Positions 1-9,800 of a stretch of 64,000 nucleotides of DNA are shown here, piece after piece. Every line of letters begins with the position of its first letter. Position 1 is the stretch's first letter. The notes beneath the pieces were generated by a model, which saw only the letters and a list, made by a program, of their open reading frames with translations, was not told the DNA's origin and searched no databases. The translations under genes were made by a program, and so were the position numbers. Source of the stretch: an uncultured Prevotella sp. (GTDB lineage: Bacteria; Bacteroidota; Bacteroidia; Bacteroidales; Bacteroidaceae); NCBI GenBank assembly GCA_947170725.1, contig CAMVUM010000010.1:20886-84885 (forward strand), in the 5' to 3' direction.

Positions 1-8
1 CAAAGTTA
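1..8 (-). promoter_or_regulatory. Promoter -7 box for a gene left of the window
   Basis: On the minus strand this reads TAACTTTG, which fits the Bacteroidetes TAnnTTTG box. It points out of the window and is divergent to the promoter of the TonB-like gene. The gene it serves is not visible. Confidence 0.4.
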
Positions 9-31
9 CGCCTTTTTTCAAATATCTGCGC

Positions 32-39
32 TAATTTTG
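32..39 (+). promoter_or_regulatory. Promoter -7 box of the TonB-like gene
   Basis: TAATTTTG matches TAnnTTTG. It lies about 60 bases before the start codon at 102, so the leader is about 55 nt. Confidence 0.5.
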
Positions 40-101
40 TAGCAGTAAATAGGTGTGCCGATAATCTTATAACGCAAAATATCGGCGAATATTATGGCCA
101 C

Positions 102-821
102 ATGGAGATAAAGAAGAGCAAACGGGCTGACCTCGAACGGGGCAGGGCAACAAGGTTTCTACTTGGGCTCATTATTGGGCTCACCCTCTTCTTTGCCGCC
201 ATAGAGATTCCGGTTGGCAGCAGTTCATCGCCCGACGACACCGAACTTCTTGACGAACTTTTCCACGAAGACAATCTTATTCCACTGACAACATCGACCC
301 GTCGGGAGCCGTCCGAACCGCTTCCGAAAGCCCACAAGACGCCCGAGACAATCGTCGTGACCGATGATTTGGCGTCAGAGGCCATCCCCGAGACGCAGCC
401 GTCGGCCACCGACGGTGACGACGAGAACCTTCCCGAGGTCGTCGAGGAGCGTCCCGACCCGACGACGGCCGACGAAGAGCCGGCCGTTGCCAACGCCACT
501 AACGACCCCGGCAAGCTCCGCGTGGTTGAGGGCCTGCCGGAGTTTCCCGGCGGCGCCAGCGAACTGATGAAGTGGCTGACGGAAAACCTCAAATATCCGA
601 AGACCGCCCAGCGCAAACGCGTCCAGGGAAAGGTTGTCGTCAGCTTCATTGTCAACACCGACGGAAGCCTGTCGGACATGAAAATCGTGACGTCGCTTGA
701 TCCCGACTGCGACCGCGAGGCCATGAGGGTGATGGCCATGATGCCGGCATGGAAGGCCGGAACGCAGAACGACCGACCCTGCCGGACGATGGTGGCCATA
801 CCGATTGTGTTCAAGCTATGA
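102..821 (+). CDS. Energy transducer TonB-like protein
   Basis: A 239-residue inner-membrane protein of the TonB family. TonB proteins pass proton-motive force from ExbB/ExbD to TonB-dependent outer-membrane receptors. A basic N-terminus is followed by one membrane segment at about residues 18-37. Next comes an acidic periplasmic linker rich in Asp, Glu and Pro (about 41-145). The C-terminal domain (about 147-239) begins at FPGGASELMKWL and contains YPKTAQ and the VSFIVNTDGS strand, which are hallmarks of Bacteroidetes TonB C-terminal domains. No exbB or exbD is nearby, so this is one of probably several TonB paralogues. Which receptor it serves cannot be told. Confidence 0.85.
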   Translation: MEIKKSKRADLERGRATRFLLGLIIGLTLFFAAIEIPVGSSSSPDDTELLDELFHEDNLIPLTTSTRREPSEPLPKAHKTPETIVVTDDLASEAIPETQPSATDGDDENLPEVVEERPDPTTADEEPAVANATNDPGKLRVVEGLPEFPGGASELMKWLTENLKYPKTAQRKRVQGKVVVSFIVNTDGSLSDMKIVTSLDPDCDREAMRVMAMMPAWKAGTQNDRPCRTMVAIPIVFKL

Positions 822-885
822 CCCCTGGAGACGGGACTACGCCCTATTATATATATAAGAAAAATCAGAAATACCGATAAACTAT

Positions 886-1860
886 ATGCTAACATCTAAA
901 GAAATCCTTGACCGTGTCAACGGCTTTATCGCCGGCCTGCCATACGACCGCCGGCCCGAATCTCTCTATGAACCCATCCGCTACGTGCTCTCGCTCGGCG
1001 GAAAACGCATACGCCCCGTACTGATGATGCTCTCGTACAGCCTCTGGCGCGACGACGCCGAGCGCATCCTGATGCCCGCCTGCGCCATAGAGACATATCA
1101 CAACTACACTCTGCTTCACGATGACCTCATGGACAATGCCGACGTCCGCCGCGGCCAGCCGACAGTTCACCGCCGCTGGGACGCCAACACGGCCATACTT
1201 TCCGGCGACTCGATGCTCGTAGTGGCATATCAGCGGATGGCCCAGTGTGAGACAGCGAAGCTCCCCGCCGTGCTCAGCCTCTTCACCGAGACGGCTCTGG
1301 AAATCGGAGAGGGCCAGCAGTACGACATGGACTTCGAACACCGCAACGACGTCACCGAGGAAGAATATATCGAGATGATACGCCTGAAGACCAGCGTCCT
1401 GCTGGCTTGCGCAATGAAAATCGGTGCCATCCTGGCCGACGCTCCGGCCGCAGACGCCGACCTGCTCTACCGCTTCGGCGAGCAGATAGGCCTCGCCTTC
1501 CAGCTTCAGGACGACCTGCTGGATGTCTACGGTGACCCGGCGGTCTTCGGAAAGGCCATCGGCGGCGACATCACGAGCAACAAGAAGACATATATGCTCA
1601 TCAACGCCATACAGCGCGCCGACGACAGCCAGCGCGCCGAGCTGGATCGCTGGACGTCGGCAACGGAGTTTGACCGCGCCGAGAAGATTGCCGCCGTCAC
1701 CGCGATATATGACGAGCTCGGCATACGCAGCCTCTGCGAGGAGCGTATCGGCCACTATTTCGCCGAAAGTGAGAAGCTGCTCGCACAGGTTGGTGTCAGC
1801 GAGGAGCGCAAGACGGAGCTGCGCCGCTATGCCGCAGCAATGATGAAGAGGGAGAAGTGA
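886..1860 (+). CDS. Polyprenyl (farnesyl/geranylgeranyl-type) diphosphate synthase
   Basis: A 324-residue all-trans polyprenyl synthetase. It condenses isopentenyl diphosphate with allylic diphosphates in the cytoplasm. The GGKRIRP motif lies near residue 40. The first Asp-rich motif DDLMD, followed by NADVRRGQPTVH, is near residue 78, and the second motif DDLLDVYGD is near residue 208. Chain length cannot be assigned from these motifs. Short-chain (IspA-like) is the usual role for a protein of this size in Bacteroidales. It is followed 4 bases later by the TatD gene, so the two are probably co-transcribed. IspF, IspG and IspH, encoded elsewhere in the window, supply its substrates. Confidence 0.88.
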   Translation: MLTSKEILDRVNGFIAGLPYDRRPESLYEPIRYVLSLGGKRIRPVLMMLSYSLWRDDAERILMPACAIETYHNYTLLHDDLMDNADVRRGQPTVHRRWDANTAILSGDSMLVVAYQRMAQCETAKLPAVLSLFTETALEIGEGQQYDMDFEHRNDVTEEEYIEMIRLKTSVLLACAMKIGAILADAPAADADLLYRFGEQIGLAFQLQDDLLDVYGDPAVFGKAIGGDITSNKKTYMLINAIQRADDSQRAELDRWTSATEFDRAEKIAAVTAIYDELGIRSLCEERIGHYFAESEKLLAQVGVSEERKTELRRYAAAMMKREK

Positions 1861-1864
1861 GGCC

Positions 1865-2662
1865 ATGGAATTTGTAGACACTCATACCCATCTGGACGGT
1901 CCGGAGTTTGACGCCGACCGTGACGCCGTTGTCTGCCGTGCCCGCGAGGCGGGTGTCTCGCGCGTTTTCGTGCCGGCGACAGACCTCAAGTCGGTGGACT
2001 CTGTGCTGGACGTATGCGACCGCTATCCGGGTTACGCATGGCCGATGATAGGTCTCCACCCCGAGGAGGTGCGCGGCGACTGGCGCGAAGTGCTCACGGA
2101 GATGCGCCGCATGGCCAGCCCGCGCTTCATAGCCATTGGTGAAGTTGGGCTGGACTACTACTGGAGCCGCGAGTTTGAGCATGAGCAACTGGAGGCTTTC
2201 GAGGAGCAAGTGCGCTGGTCTATAGAACTGGACCTGCCGCTGATGATTCACTGCCGCAAGGCTCAGAACGAGATGGTCAGCATCCTGCGCCGCTATGAGC
2301 GCGAGCTCAGGGGCGGTGTTTTCCACTGTTTCACGGGCAATGAGCGCGAAGCGGCGGAACTGCTGCGTTTCAACGGCTTTGTGCTCGGCATAGGAGGCGT
2401 GCTGACGTTCAAGAAATCCCACCTCCCCGAAGTGCTCGCCACCATCCCCCGCGACCGTGTCGTGCTGGAGACCGACAGCCCGTACATGGCCCCCGTGCCC
2501 ATGCGCGGACAGCGGAACGAAAGTGCATACGTGCGCCACGTGCTCGACAGGATGGCTCTCTGCTATGGCGTCAGTCCGGAGGAGATGGCCGAAGTGACCA
2601 ACAGGAACGTAGACAGGGTTTTCGGACGGACGTTCGAACGCATCGGCGGAAAAGTGTCCTGA
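1865..2662 (+). CDS. TatD family metal-dependent hydrolase (DNase)
   Basis: A 265-residue TIM-barrel metal-dependent hydrolase of the TatD/YcfH family. Members act as 3'-5' nucleases or deoxyribonucleases on damaged DNA. The metal ligands are easy to see: the HxH pair in DTHTHLDG at residues 7 and 9, GEVGLDYYW near residue 92, MIHCRKAQ, FHCFTG, and the final LETDSPYMAP motif followed by the family signature RGQRNES. Length is typical. It follows the polyprenyl synthase by 4 bases. A tRNA-Ser gene begins about 150 bases downstream. Confidence 0.9.
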   Translation: MEFVDTHTHLDGPEFDADRDAVVCRAREAGVSRVFVPATDLKSVDSVLDVCDRYPGYAWPMIGLHPEEVRGDWREVLTEMRRMASPRFIAIGEVGLDYYWSREFEHEQLEAFEEQVRWSIELDLPLMIHCRKAQNEMVSILRRYERELRGGVFHCFTGNEREAAELLRFNGFVLGIGGVLTFKKSHLPEVLATIPRDRVVLETDSPYMAPVPMRGQRNESAYVRHVLDRMALCYGVSPEEMAEVTNRNVDRVFGRTFERIGGKVS

Positions 2663-2809
2663 AAACGCTTCAGGTTTCTGACGGTATGCACTGCTATATA
2701 TGGCCGGATGGTCACAAAGCGGCGCGGACATATTAAAGAATTATAAATATTTCACCAAAATTGGCGGAATGTGGCGGAAAAGTGATAAATTTGCACCGCT
2801 TAACCGCAA

Positions 2810-2897
2810 GGAGAGGTGCTCGAGTGGTTGAAGAGGCACGCCTGGAAAGCGTGTAACCGGCAAAACCGGTTCGCAGGTTCGAATCCTGTTCTCTCCG
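2810..2897 (+). tRNA. tRNA-Ser (anticodon GGA)
   Basis: An 88-nt class II tRNA with a long variable arm. The acceptor strands GGAGAGG and TCTCTCC pair with one G-U. The anticodon GGA is at 2844-2846, flanked by CT and AA in the loop. The T arm contains GTTCGAATC. The CCA end is not encoded. A strong hairpin terminator follows directly. Confidence 0.95.
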
Positions 2898-2900
2898 CTG

Positions 2901-2947
2901 AAACGCTTCAACAGTGTCGACTGACGCGACCTGTTGAAGCGTTTTTT
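2901..2947 (+). terminator. Rho-independent terminator of tRNA-Ser
   Basis: AACGCTTCAACAG pairs perfectly with CTGTTGAAGCGTT around a 16-nt loop and is followed by a T run. Confidence 0.85.
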
Positions 2948-3071
2948 GTGTCAATAGGGGCAGGAAGACACTTCGGCTGAAGATAAACATACAGTTGACA
3001 CGATGATAAATATTTTGGCTGAGACATTGAAAGACGGGAACAAACGTGGAACAATCGCGGCGATTTCGCAA

Positions 3072-3469
3072 AGTGTTAAAAACTCGGAATTAAACGGACA
3101 AATGCCTCAAAATCCTTGCAATATTCTGAAATGAAAATCCTGTGGCCGCAAATTCGCGAGTTTTGCGCGTGCATCTTTTACAGTCTGAGCCACAGCGCGT
3201 TGCATTGCTTTCAGCAAAAATGTGCAACTTTTTGTAGGGTTTTATTCTGCCGTAAGGGCCTTACGAGGTTGCGACGGAGCCATTACGGCATTGCAACGGG
3301 GCTGCCGCCGTCATGCAAGAAGGCCGCTTTCGCAACCCCGGGAGGGCCTCCCGGGCAGACGGTGAAGAGAAAACGGGAGGAGGACGACGACCGTTTGTCA
3401 TGATTTCAGCCGAGCCGCTCTCCGGAATTAAAAATTTCAAGTGTTAAATTCCGGGATATTATCATGACA
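3072..3469. repeat. Dispersed 398-bp repeat, copy 1
   Basis: This block shares its first ~110 bases and last ~80 bases with the block at 51765-52161, at nearly the same total length (398 and 397). The interior differs but is palindrome-rich in both. Here it holds CGTAAGG-G-CCTTACG at 3251-3265 and CCCGGGAGG-G-CCTCCCGGG at 3337-3355. The 9-mer AGTGTTAAA stands at both ends (3072-3080 and 3440-3448) in direct orientation. No shared reading frame exists between copies, so it is non-coding. Similarity to copy 2 may continue weakly to about 3580. Confidence 0.85.
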
Positions 3470-3635
3470 CCGAAAATCCGCTCCAAGCCCCACCCCAACC
3501 ATCCTGAAAGGAGAGCGCTCCATGTGCTTCAGACCCATCATGGGATTATCTTCCGGACAGCCGTGATGCCTCAGCGTTCCGCAAAAGAAAAATCATTTTC
3601 TTCATCCTGCCGGTGAGAAATCAATTATTTATGTG

Positions 3636-3643
3636 TAATTTTG
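3636..3643 (+). promoter_or_regulatory. Promoter -7 box of the LUD gene
   Basis: TAATTTTG fits TAnnTTTG. Transcription would start near 3650, upstream of both possible start codons (3663 and 3720). Confidence 0.55.
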
Positions 3644-3719
3644 CATACGCAATAACAAGGTAATGCAATTGCAATTAAAAGGCACGACAATCGCAATTTT
3701 AAAGCACGACAATTCGATT

Positions 3720-4355
3720 ATGACACCTATAGAACAAAGAAACCTGCTGCTGGCACAGCGGCTGATAAAGGCCCTGAACCGAAGAAACATGGACGCCTAC
3801 TACTGTCCTACTTCGGCCGAGGCCATCGACAAGATACAGGAACTGATAGCCGACGGCAGCACCGTGACATGGGGCGGTTCGATGACCCTGCGCGACATGG
3901 GACTGACGAACGCGCTCCACGAACGCGGAACGCTCCATCTGCTGGACCGCGACAAGGCCAAGGACAGGGCCGAAGCCGTTGAGATTTATCTTCAGGCTTT
4001 CCGGGCCAACTATTACCTGTCAAGCGCCAACGCCATCAGCGAAGACGGTGTGATTGTCAATATCGACGGCAACGGCAACCGCGTGGCAGCCATCACCTTC
4101 GGTCCGGAGCACGTTATCTTCGTCATCGGACTGAACAAGGTGGCCAGAACAGTGGACGCAGCCCTGGCACGCGCACGCTCTACGGCAGGACCGATAAACA
4201 CGGCACGGTTTGACATCAACACCCCATGCAAGGTGGACGGAGTCTGCCATAACTGCAATTCGCCGGAGTCAATCTGTAATCACATCCACTTCCTGCGCAA
4301 CTCCCCACGACACCGCCACACGGTCATTCTCGTAGGGGAGACGCTGGGCTATTAA
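3720..4355 (+). CDS. Lactate utilization protein, LUD domain (LutC/DUF162)
   Basis: A 211-residue single-domain protein of the LUD family (LutC-like). Members are linked to lactate oxidation, although many stand-alone copies have no proven role. Family features are the early WGGSMTLRDMGL segment, the central ANYYLSSANAISEDG segment, and a Cys cluster near the C-terminus (CKVDGVCHNCN...CNH) that could bind metal. I chose the ATG at 3720, which gives MTPIEQRN, the usual family N-terminus. An in-frame ATG at 3663 would add 19 atypical residues. No lutA or lutB gene is adjacent. The 262 bases downstream hold no gene, only short repeats (see 4429-4454 and 4557-4594). Confidence 0.8.
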   Translation: MTPIEQRNLLLAQRLIKALNRRNMDAYYCPTSAEAIDKIQELIADGSTVTWGGSMTLRDMGLTNALHERGTLHLLDRDKAKDRAEAVEIYLQAFRANYYLSSANAISEDGVIVNIDGNGNRVAAITFGPEHVIFVIGLNKVARTVDAALARARSTAGPINTARFDINTPCKVDGVCHNCNSPESICNHIHFLRNSPRHRHTVILVGETLGY

Positions 4356-4428
4356 TCAGCCGCTCCTCCCTGCGGACGCGACTAATATTAGGAGTTATCG
4401 CAGACGGAGCACGTTAAGGAGTCAAATT

Positions 4429-4454
4429 GGAGTTACCGCTCCCTGCGGTCGCTC
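4429..4454. repeat. Short dispersed repeat (26 bp), copy 1
   Basis: This 26-bp string ends in CCTGCGGTCGCTC and recurs with two differences at 58991-59016. Part of it (GCTCCCTGC and its complement) also forms the hairpin at 4557-4594. Several GGAGTTA strings surround it. Confidence 0.5.
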
Positions 4455-4556
4455 TGGAGTTAAAGCCTATAGCCGGCATAAAGACTTCTTGATAATTCCT
4501 GTTCAAAGACAAGGGCCATTCTTTTATGACAAAAATTGTCTTTAACCCCTGAGCGG

Positions 4557-4594
4557 GTTGCTCCCTGCAGTCAGTAGAGACCGCAGGGAGCAAC
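4557..4594. repeat. Perfect 12-bp inverted repeat upstream of topB
   Basis: GTTGCTCCCTGC and GCAGGGAGCAAC are exact complements around a 14-nt loop, ending 23 bases before the topB start codon. There is no T run. It could be a leader hairpin or a piece of the repeat family seen at 4429 and 58991. Confidence 0.55.
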
Positions 4595-4617
4595 CTCCTT
4601 TTATCAAAAGAAAAAAA

Positions 4618-6723
4618 ATGATTGTTTGCATAGCAGAGAAACCAAGCGTGGCGCGTGACATCGCCCGCATCATAGGAGCGACGGCGTCGAAAGACGGCTA
4701 TATGGAAGGCAACGGCTATCAGGTGACGTGGACCTTCGGTCATCTGTGTACGCTGAAAGAGCCTGACGACTATACGCAGGTGTGGAAACGGTGGACGCTG
4801 AGCGCGCTGCCCATGATTCCCCAACGCTTCGGTATAAAACTCATTGAAGACCAAGGCATCAAACGCCAGTTCGCTGTCATAGAACGCCTCATGCAGGCCG
4901 CCGACGGTATAATAAACTGCGGTGACGCCGGCCAAGAAGGTGAGCTCATCCAGCGATGGGTCATGCAGAAGGCCGGGGCAAAATGTCCCGTGAGGCGTCT
5001 GTGGATTTCGTCAATGACGGACGAGGCCATACGCGAGGGATTCAACAAGCTCAAAGACCAGAAGGAATATCAGCCGCTCTATCTCGCAGGCCTGAGCCGG
5101 GCCATCGGCGACTGGCTGCTGGGAATGAACGCTACGCGGCTCTACACGCTGAAATACGGTCAGAACCGTCAGGTGCTCAGCATCGGCCGGGTTCAGACGC
5201 CTACGCTCGCGCTGATTGTCAACCGCCAGAAGGAAATAGAGAATTTCAAGCCCGAACCCTACTGGATTCTGTCGACGGTCTATCGCGACACTACGTTCAC
5301 AGCCACGAAGGGCAAGTTCCAGTCGAAGGAGGAGGGCGAACAGTCGTTTGCCACCATCGCCGACAAGCCGTTCAACGTGACAGACGTCCAGAAGAAGAAC
5401 GGAACCGAAGCCCCGCCACATCTCTATGACCTGACCTCGCTGCAAGTAGATTGCAACAGGAAGTTCTCTATGAGCGCCGAAATGACGCTCAACACGATTC
5501 AGAGTCTCTACGAGAAGAAGCTGACGACATATCCGCGTGTGGACACCCAGTTCCTCAGCGACGACATCTACCCGAAGTGTGACGCGACGCTGCGCGGACT
5601 GCGCGGATATGAACAACTGACACAGCCGCTCGTAGGAACGAAGCTGAAGAAATCAAAGAAGGTCTTCGACTCATCGAAAGTGACCGACCACCATGCCATC
5701 ATACCTACCGGCGTGCCGGCAATGAACCTCACCGACATGGAACGCCATGTCTACGATCTGGTCACGCGGCGCTTCATCAGCGTGTTCTATCCCGACTGCA
5801 AGTTCGCCACTACAACTGTCCTGGGAAAAGTCGAGGACGTTGAGTTCAAGGTGACGGGAAAAACCATACTCGACGCCGGATGGCGCACAATCTACGCTAA
5901 AGACGTCAAGAGCCAGGCCGAAGAGGAAGAAACGAAGAAGGACGACGAGGAACGGACGCTGCCGCCGTTTGTCAAGGGTGAGAGCGGACCGCACGCACCA
6001 TGTCTGACGGAGAAATGGACAACACCGCCGAAGTTCTATACTGAGGCCCTGCTGCTGCGGGCAATGGAGACGGCGGGAAAATTCGTGGAGGACGAAGAAC
6101 TGCGCGCCGCACTGAAGGAAAACGGCATCGGACGCCCGTCGTCACGCGCCAGCATCATCGAAACGCTCTTCAAACGCCACTATATCAAGCGCGAGCGGAA
6201 GAACCTCATCGCCACACCGACAGGCATCGAGCTGATAGACATCATACGTGAAGACTTGCTGAAGAGCTGCGAACTGACGGGTATATGGGAGAAGAAGCTG
6301 CGCGACATCGAACGCGGAAAATACGACCCGGCTATGTTCGTAGAGGAACTAAAACATCAGGTCACCGCCATCGTGTCCGATGTGATGGGCGACAGCACCG
6401 CCAGACGCATAACGATAACTACGGAGGAGGACCTGAAGAAGAAAATGGCGCCGAAAGCGAAAACGGCGGCGAAAACAACGACAAAGACTGCAACAAAGAC
6501 TGCAAAGCCCAAAGCTGCCAAAAACGCCCAGGATTCTCATGAGGCACAGCCTTCACTGTCTCCCATGGCCCCACAGTCTTCAAATTCACCCCTACCCTCC
6601 CAAGAAAGCCACATCATCCACCCGACAGCCTGCCCCATCTGCGGCGCCCCTGTCATCAAAGGCAAGACGGCATACGGATGTTCCCGCTGGAAAGAGGGCT
6701 GCACATGGCGACAGCCGTTCTGA
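4618..6723 (+). CDS. topB: DNA topoisomerase III (type IA)
   Basis: A 701-residue type IA topoisomerase that passes single strands to decatenate DNA. The N-terminal Toprim domain starts at MIVCIAEKPSVARDIA and includes DAGQEGELI. The catalytic tyrosine is Tyr305 in LTTYPRVDTQFLS. The core ends with the GIGRPSSRASIIETL motif. A Lys/Thr/Ala-rich linker (about residues 605-635) precedes a C-terminal zinc ribbon with two CxxC-like pairs (CPICG and CSRWKEGC). I used the ATG at 4618. An upstream in-frame ATG at 4558 lies inside the hairpin repeat and would add 20 unlikely residues. Length fits the TopB family. Confidence 0.93.
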   Translation: MIVCIAEKPSVARDIARIIGATASKDGYMEGNGYQVTWTFGHLCTLKEPDDYTQVWKRWTLSALPMIPQRFGIKLIEDQGIKRQFAVIERLMQAADGIINCGDAGQEGELIQRWVMQKAGAKCPVRRLWISSMTDEAIREGFNKLKDQKEYQPLYLAGLSRAIGDWLLGMNATRLYTLKYGQNRQVLSIGRVQTPTLALIVNRQKEIENFKPEPYWILSTVYRDTTFTATKGKFQSKEEGEQSFATIADKPFNVTDVQKKNGTEAPPHLYDLTSLQVDCNRKFSMSAEMTLNTIQSLYEKKLTTYPRVDTQFLSDDIYPKCDATLRGLRGYEQLTQPLVGTKLKKSKKVFDSSKVTDHHAIIPTGVPAMNLTDMERHVYDLVTRRFISVFYPDCKFATTTVLGKVEDVEFKVTGKTILDAGWRTIYAKDVKSQAEEEETKKDDEERTLPPFVKGESGPHAPCLTEKWTTPPKFYTEALLLRAMETAGKFVEDEELRAALKENGIGRPSSRASIIETLFKRHYIKRERKNLIATPTGIELIDIIREDLLKSCELTGIWEKKLRDIERGKYDPAMFVEELKHQVTAIVSDVMGDSTARRITITTEEDLKKKMAPKAKTAAKTTTKTATKTAKPKAAKNAQDSHEAQPSLSPMAPQSSNSPLPSQESHIIHPTACPICGAPVIKGKTAYGCSRWKEGCTWRQPF

Positions 6724-6751
6724 AACAACATACACACATATATATATAACA

Positions 6752-6793
6752 GCAAATAGCCCTGTTACCTTCATCGGTAACAGGGCTATTTGC
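6752..6793. terminator. Bidirectional terminator between topB and the T9SS cargo gene
   Basis: Two perfect 18-bp arms (GCAAATAGCCCTGTTACC and its complement) flank a 6-nt loop between convergent genes. Confidence 0.75.
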
Positions 6794-6884
6794 CTTTATT
6801 ATCAAACACTCACCCGACAAAAACATATCCGGCTCCCTCACTTCGGGAGGCTTGGGATGGGTTTCGGGGCGGGGTTTTTCTTTC

Positions 6885-9800
6885 TTACTTCACAATCACC
6901 TTGCGGATTGTTCCGTCGCTCATGCGGATGATATTGATTCCCTTGACGGGAGCCGTTATCGTCTGGCCGGCGGCGTTGTAACGTACGACCTCGGTTGCGT
7001 TGCTGTCGGAAGCAATAACGCCCTCTATGCCGGAAGCATCGGTAATCTTCGCCTTGGCCACATTGATGACAGCACCGGTGTTGGCATCAATCATCATACA
7101 TACGACACTACTGTTATATATATCGCTGACTGCGGGCTTCTGGAACTCGATGTTGGCCTTATAGGTCTCACCGCTGGTAATGGTAGCCGGTATGTAGCCT
7201 GTCGTTCCGAAATATGAACCGACCTGAGCGCGCACCACGTCGTTGTGTGTATATACGACATACTCCTGACCGAGCGTGCCGCCCTTGCCCCATTCGCCGA
7301 GTCCTTCGCCTTCGTCATTGTAATGGTAGTTGTGCTGATAGCCAGGCAGACCGTCTTCGGTGATGATGAGGAAGAGACCGATGTTCTGCTTCTGCAGGTT
7401 CATGGCGAACTTAGTCACTGCCTTTGCCGTGACCATCTGCGATGCCTCGTCGAAGCTGGCAACGACGTCAAGGTTAGCGTCGGCGTCAGTGTCAAACTCT
7501 GCCTGCACGAGGTCAAACCAGCAGTCGCCAAGCGGTGATGTAAAGCTGTATGATGTGCGGCCGGCTATGATGCTGGCGTATGTGGGTGAACCGATTATCT
7601 CACCACGCTGAACCTTGGCCGACGGTGCTCCAGCCAATCCTAAGAACTGGTTGACGTATGAAGACATGCCGCTCTCGTAGTTGTCGCCGGTATAGACATG
7701 ATAACCTGCAAGAATCACCTTGTCGCCGTAGATGCGCTCAAGATTCTCCCATGCGAGATGGCCGCGGGGACAGTTACCGCAATCCTGACCGGTCATCTCC
7801 TCGACTATAACGCGCTTGACGGGCTGGAAAGCGAGATTCTTGACGGTATAGCGGATGGTGTCGAACTTGTCGTCGAGCTGAACACGGAGGGCGAAAGAGT
7901 TGATTTCACCTACAGTGACAGGCAGTTCCTTGGCGAAAGAGAAGTTGTAGCGGTCGCCCTTCTTCAGCGACAGTCCGCTCTCGGAAATCTCGTCAACAAT
8001 GTTGTTGGCAGCATCAAGCAGCTTGATGTTGACCGTGGTGAATGTCTGTGTATCGGCATTGGCAATCACGCGGCCCTCAATCTTATGGCCGGTCTTGCCT
8101 ACAACAGTTGTTGCGGAAGTCAGGGCTGTGAGGAAACCGTTGTCACGGATAACCTTGATATTGTCCACGAAGACGATGCTCTGGTCCTCGTTCTCGTTAA
8201 CGAAAGCCACATAGATGTTCTTGCCGGCATACTTGTCCAACGGGAATGAGTAGGTAGTCCAGTCGCCTTCGAGATTATCCTCGCTCTTGCCAGGCAACAC
8301 AACCTCGTCCATAACAACCTCACCATTGGCGCGTATCGCGTCTACCTCGTCCTTGGTGAGATAGTTAATACTCTTATCAGAAGCATATACGATGACTTTC
8401 AGCTTGTCCTTTTTGTAGAAACGGAAGCCCTGGCTCTGGAACTCCAAACGGCACTTGGCATCGGGAATATATATCTGAGGAGTCATCATCCAGTCGTCAG
8501 ACTTTCCTGCAGGACTATAGGCCGATGTGGAACCGGCAGCAATATCAGTTGAGTTGGCATCTAACAGGGGAACCCAAGGATAGTTGTTGCCATCGATGAA
8601 GTCGTAATCCTTCATTTCAGCAGTGGGCGTGTTGTGGTCGCCCTCATAAAGCAGCATACCGGTCAAGCCGTTGGCGAAGTCCTCCTTATACATCAGGGTG
8701 TCGTCGGCCATGATGATGCGTTCATACTGACCGTCATAGCTGAGTTCATAACGCTGGTTGGCATTGTCGCCATTGACGTCTGTCACAGAACCGGCATTAA
8801 GCACAACCTTATAGCTGGTGTTGAGGAAGAGATATTGGGTGGTTTCTGAATAGATGAGCATCTGGTTGTCCTTGACTGCCACGCTAAGATCAGCCAAAGC
8901 CACATCTTCGCCACTGCGGTAGAGTGCGGCAGAAGCATTTTCGGTCAGAGCGATGTTGGTGTCGAACGTGAGTAATACCGGATTGGTGGTAGCGTTGAGC
9001 TGTGAAACGCCGCTGCCGTTCTCGGGAGATGCAGCGACAACGCTGACAGGAACCTCACCGCGGCCCACATAGGTGAGCGTTATATCCTCATTGGTGCGTG
9101 TTTCGTCGGCCTTGAGAGCGATGGCTCCCGCAGGAATGGTGAGAGTGTATTTCTTTCCGTCTTCAAGAGAGAATGTGCGGAAACCCACTGTCACGGTCTT
9201 TGCAGAAGTTGAACTTGTGGCAAACGACAAGACGCGGCCCGGAGAGACTCCGCTCTCGTCAACAAACTTGATATCGCTCGGGCTTCCCTTGATCACAACG
9301 TCGCGGGGGAATGTCACAGTGACGGTTTTCATCTTCGAGAAAGACGCACCGGAGGCCGGAGTCACAGTGTAGTTGCCGAGCATATTTACCTTGGCTGCAG
9401 CCTCGGCAAGTGTCTCGTTCATCTGAAGCGTATAGCTTATGTTTGGATTGGGGAAGGCGGCCAGCACCTTTCCGTCGCCCGACACGGCCATACACGTTCC
9501 GGTGTTGTCGAAGCTCGATTTTGCATAGAAGTCCATGCCGTAGGCGCTCTTCAGCAATTCGTCCAGTGCATACCAGAACTTTCCGGAGTGTACATAGAGG
9601 GAACGTACGGGAGTTCCGCTCGGCGTTGCTCCATATACAACACCGTTGTTGTCAACGACGAAATAGTCGATATCACGAATATCCTGATCCTCGAAAAACT
9701 CTACTTCCTTCGTTTCGATGTTATAGAGGAACGGCACCGACGTTTCGTCCATCTCACCTTTCTGCATGGAAGCTGTACCGGCAAGCCACTTTCCGTTGGG

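Noticed and set aside
3116..3403. A 95-codon frame inside repeat copy 1
   Set aside because: It is not kept in copy 2 at 51765-52161, where the interior sequence differs, and its composition is not protein-like.
3663..3719. Longer N-terminus for the LUD protein from ATG 3663
   Set aside because: The 19 extra residues do not resemble the family, and MTPIEQRN at 3720 is a normal start.
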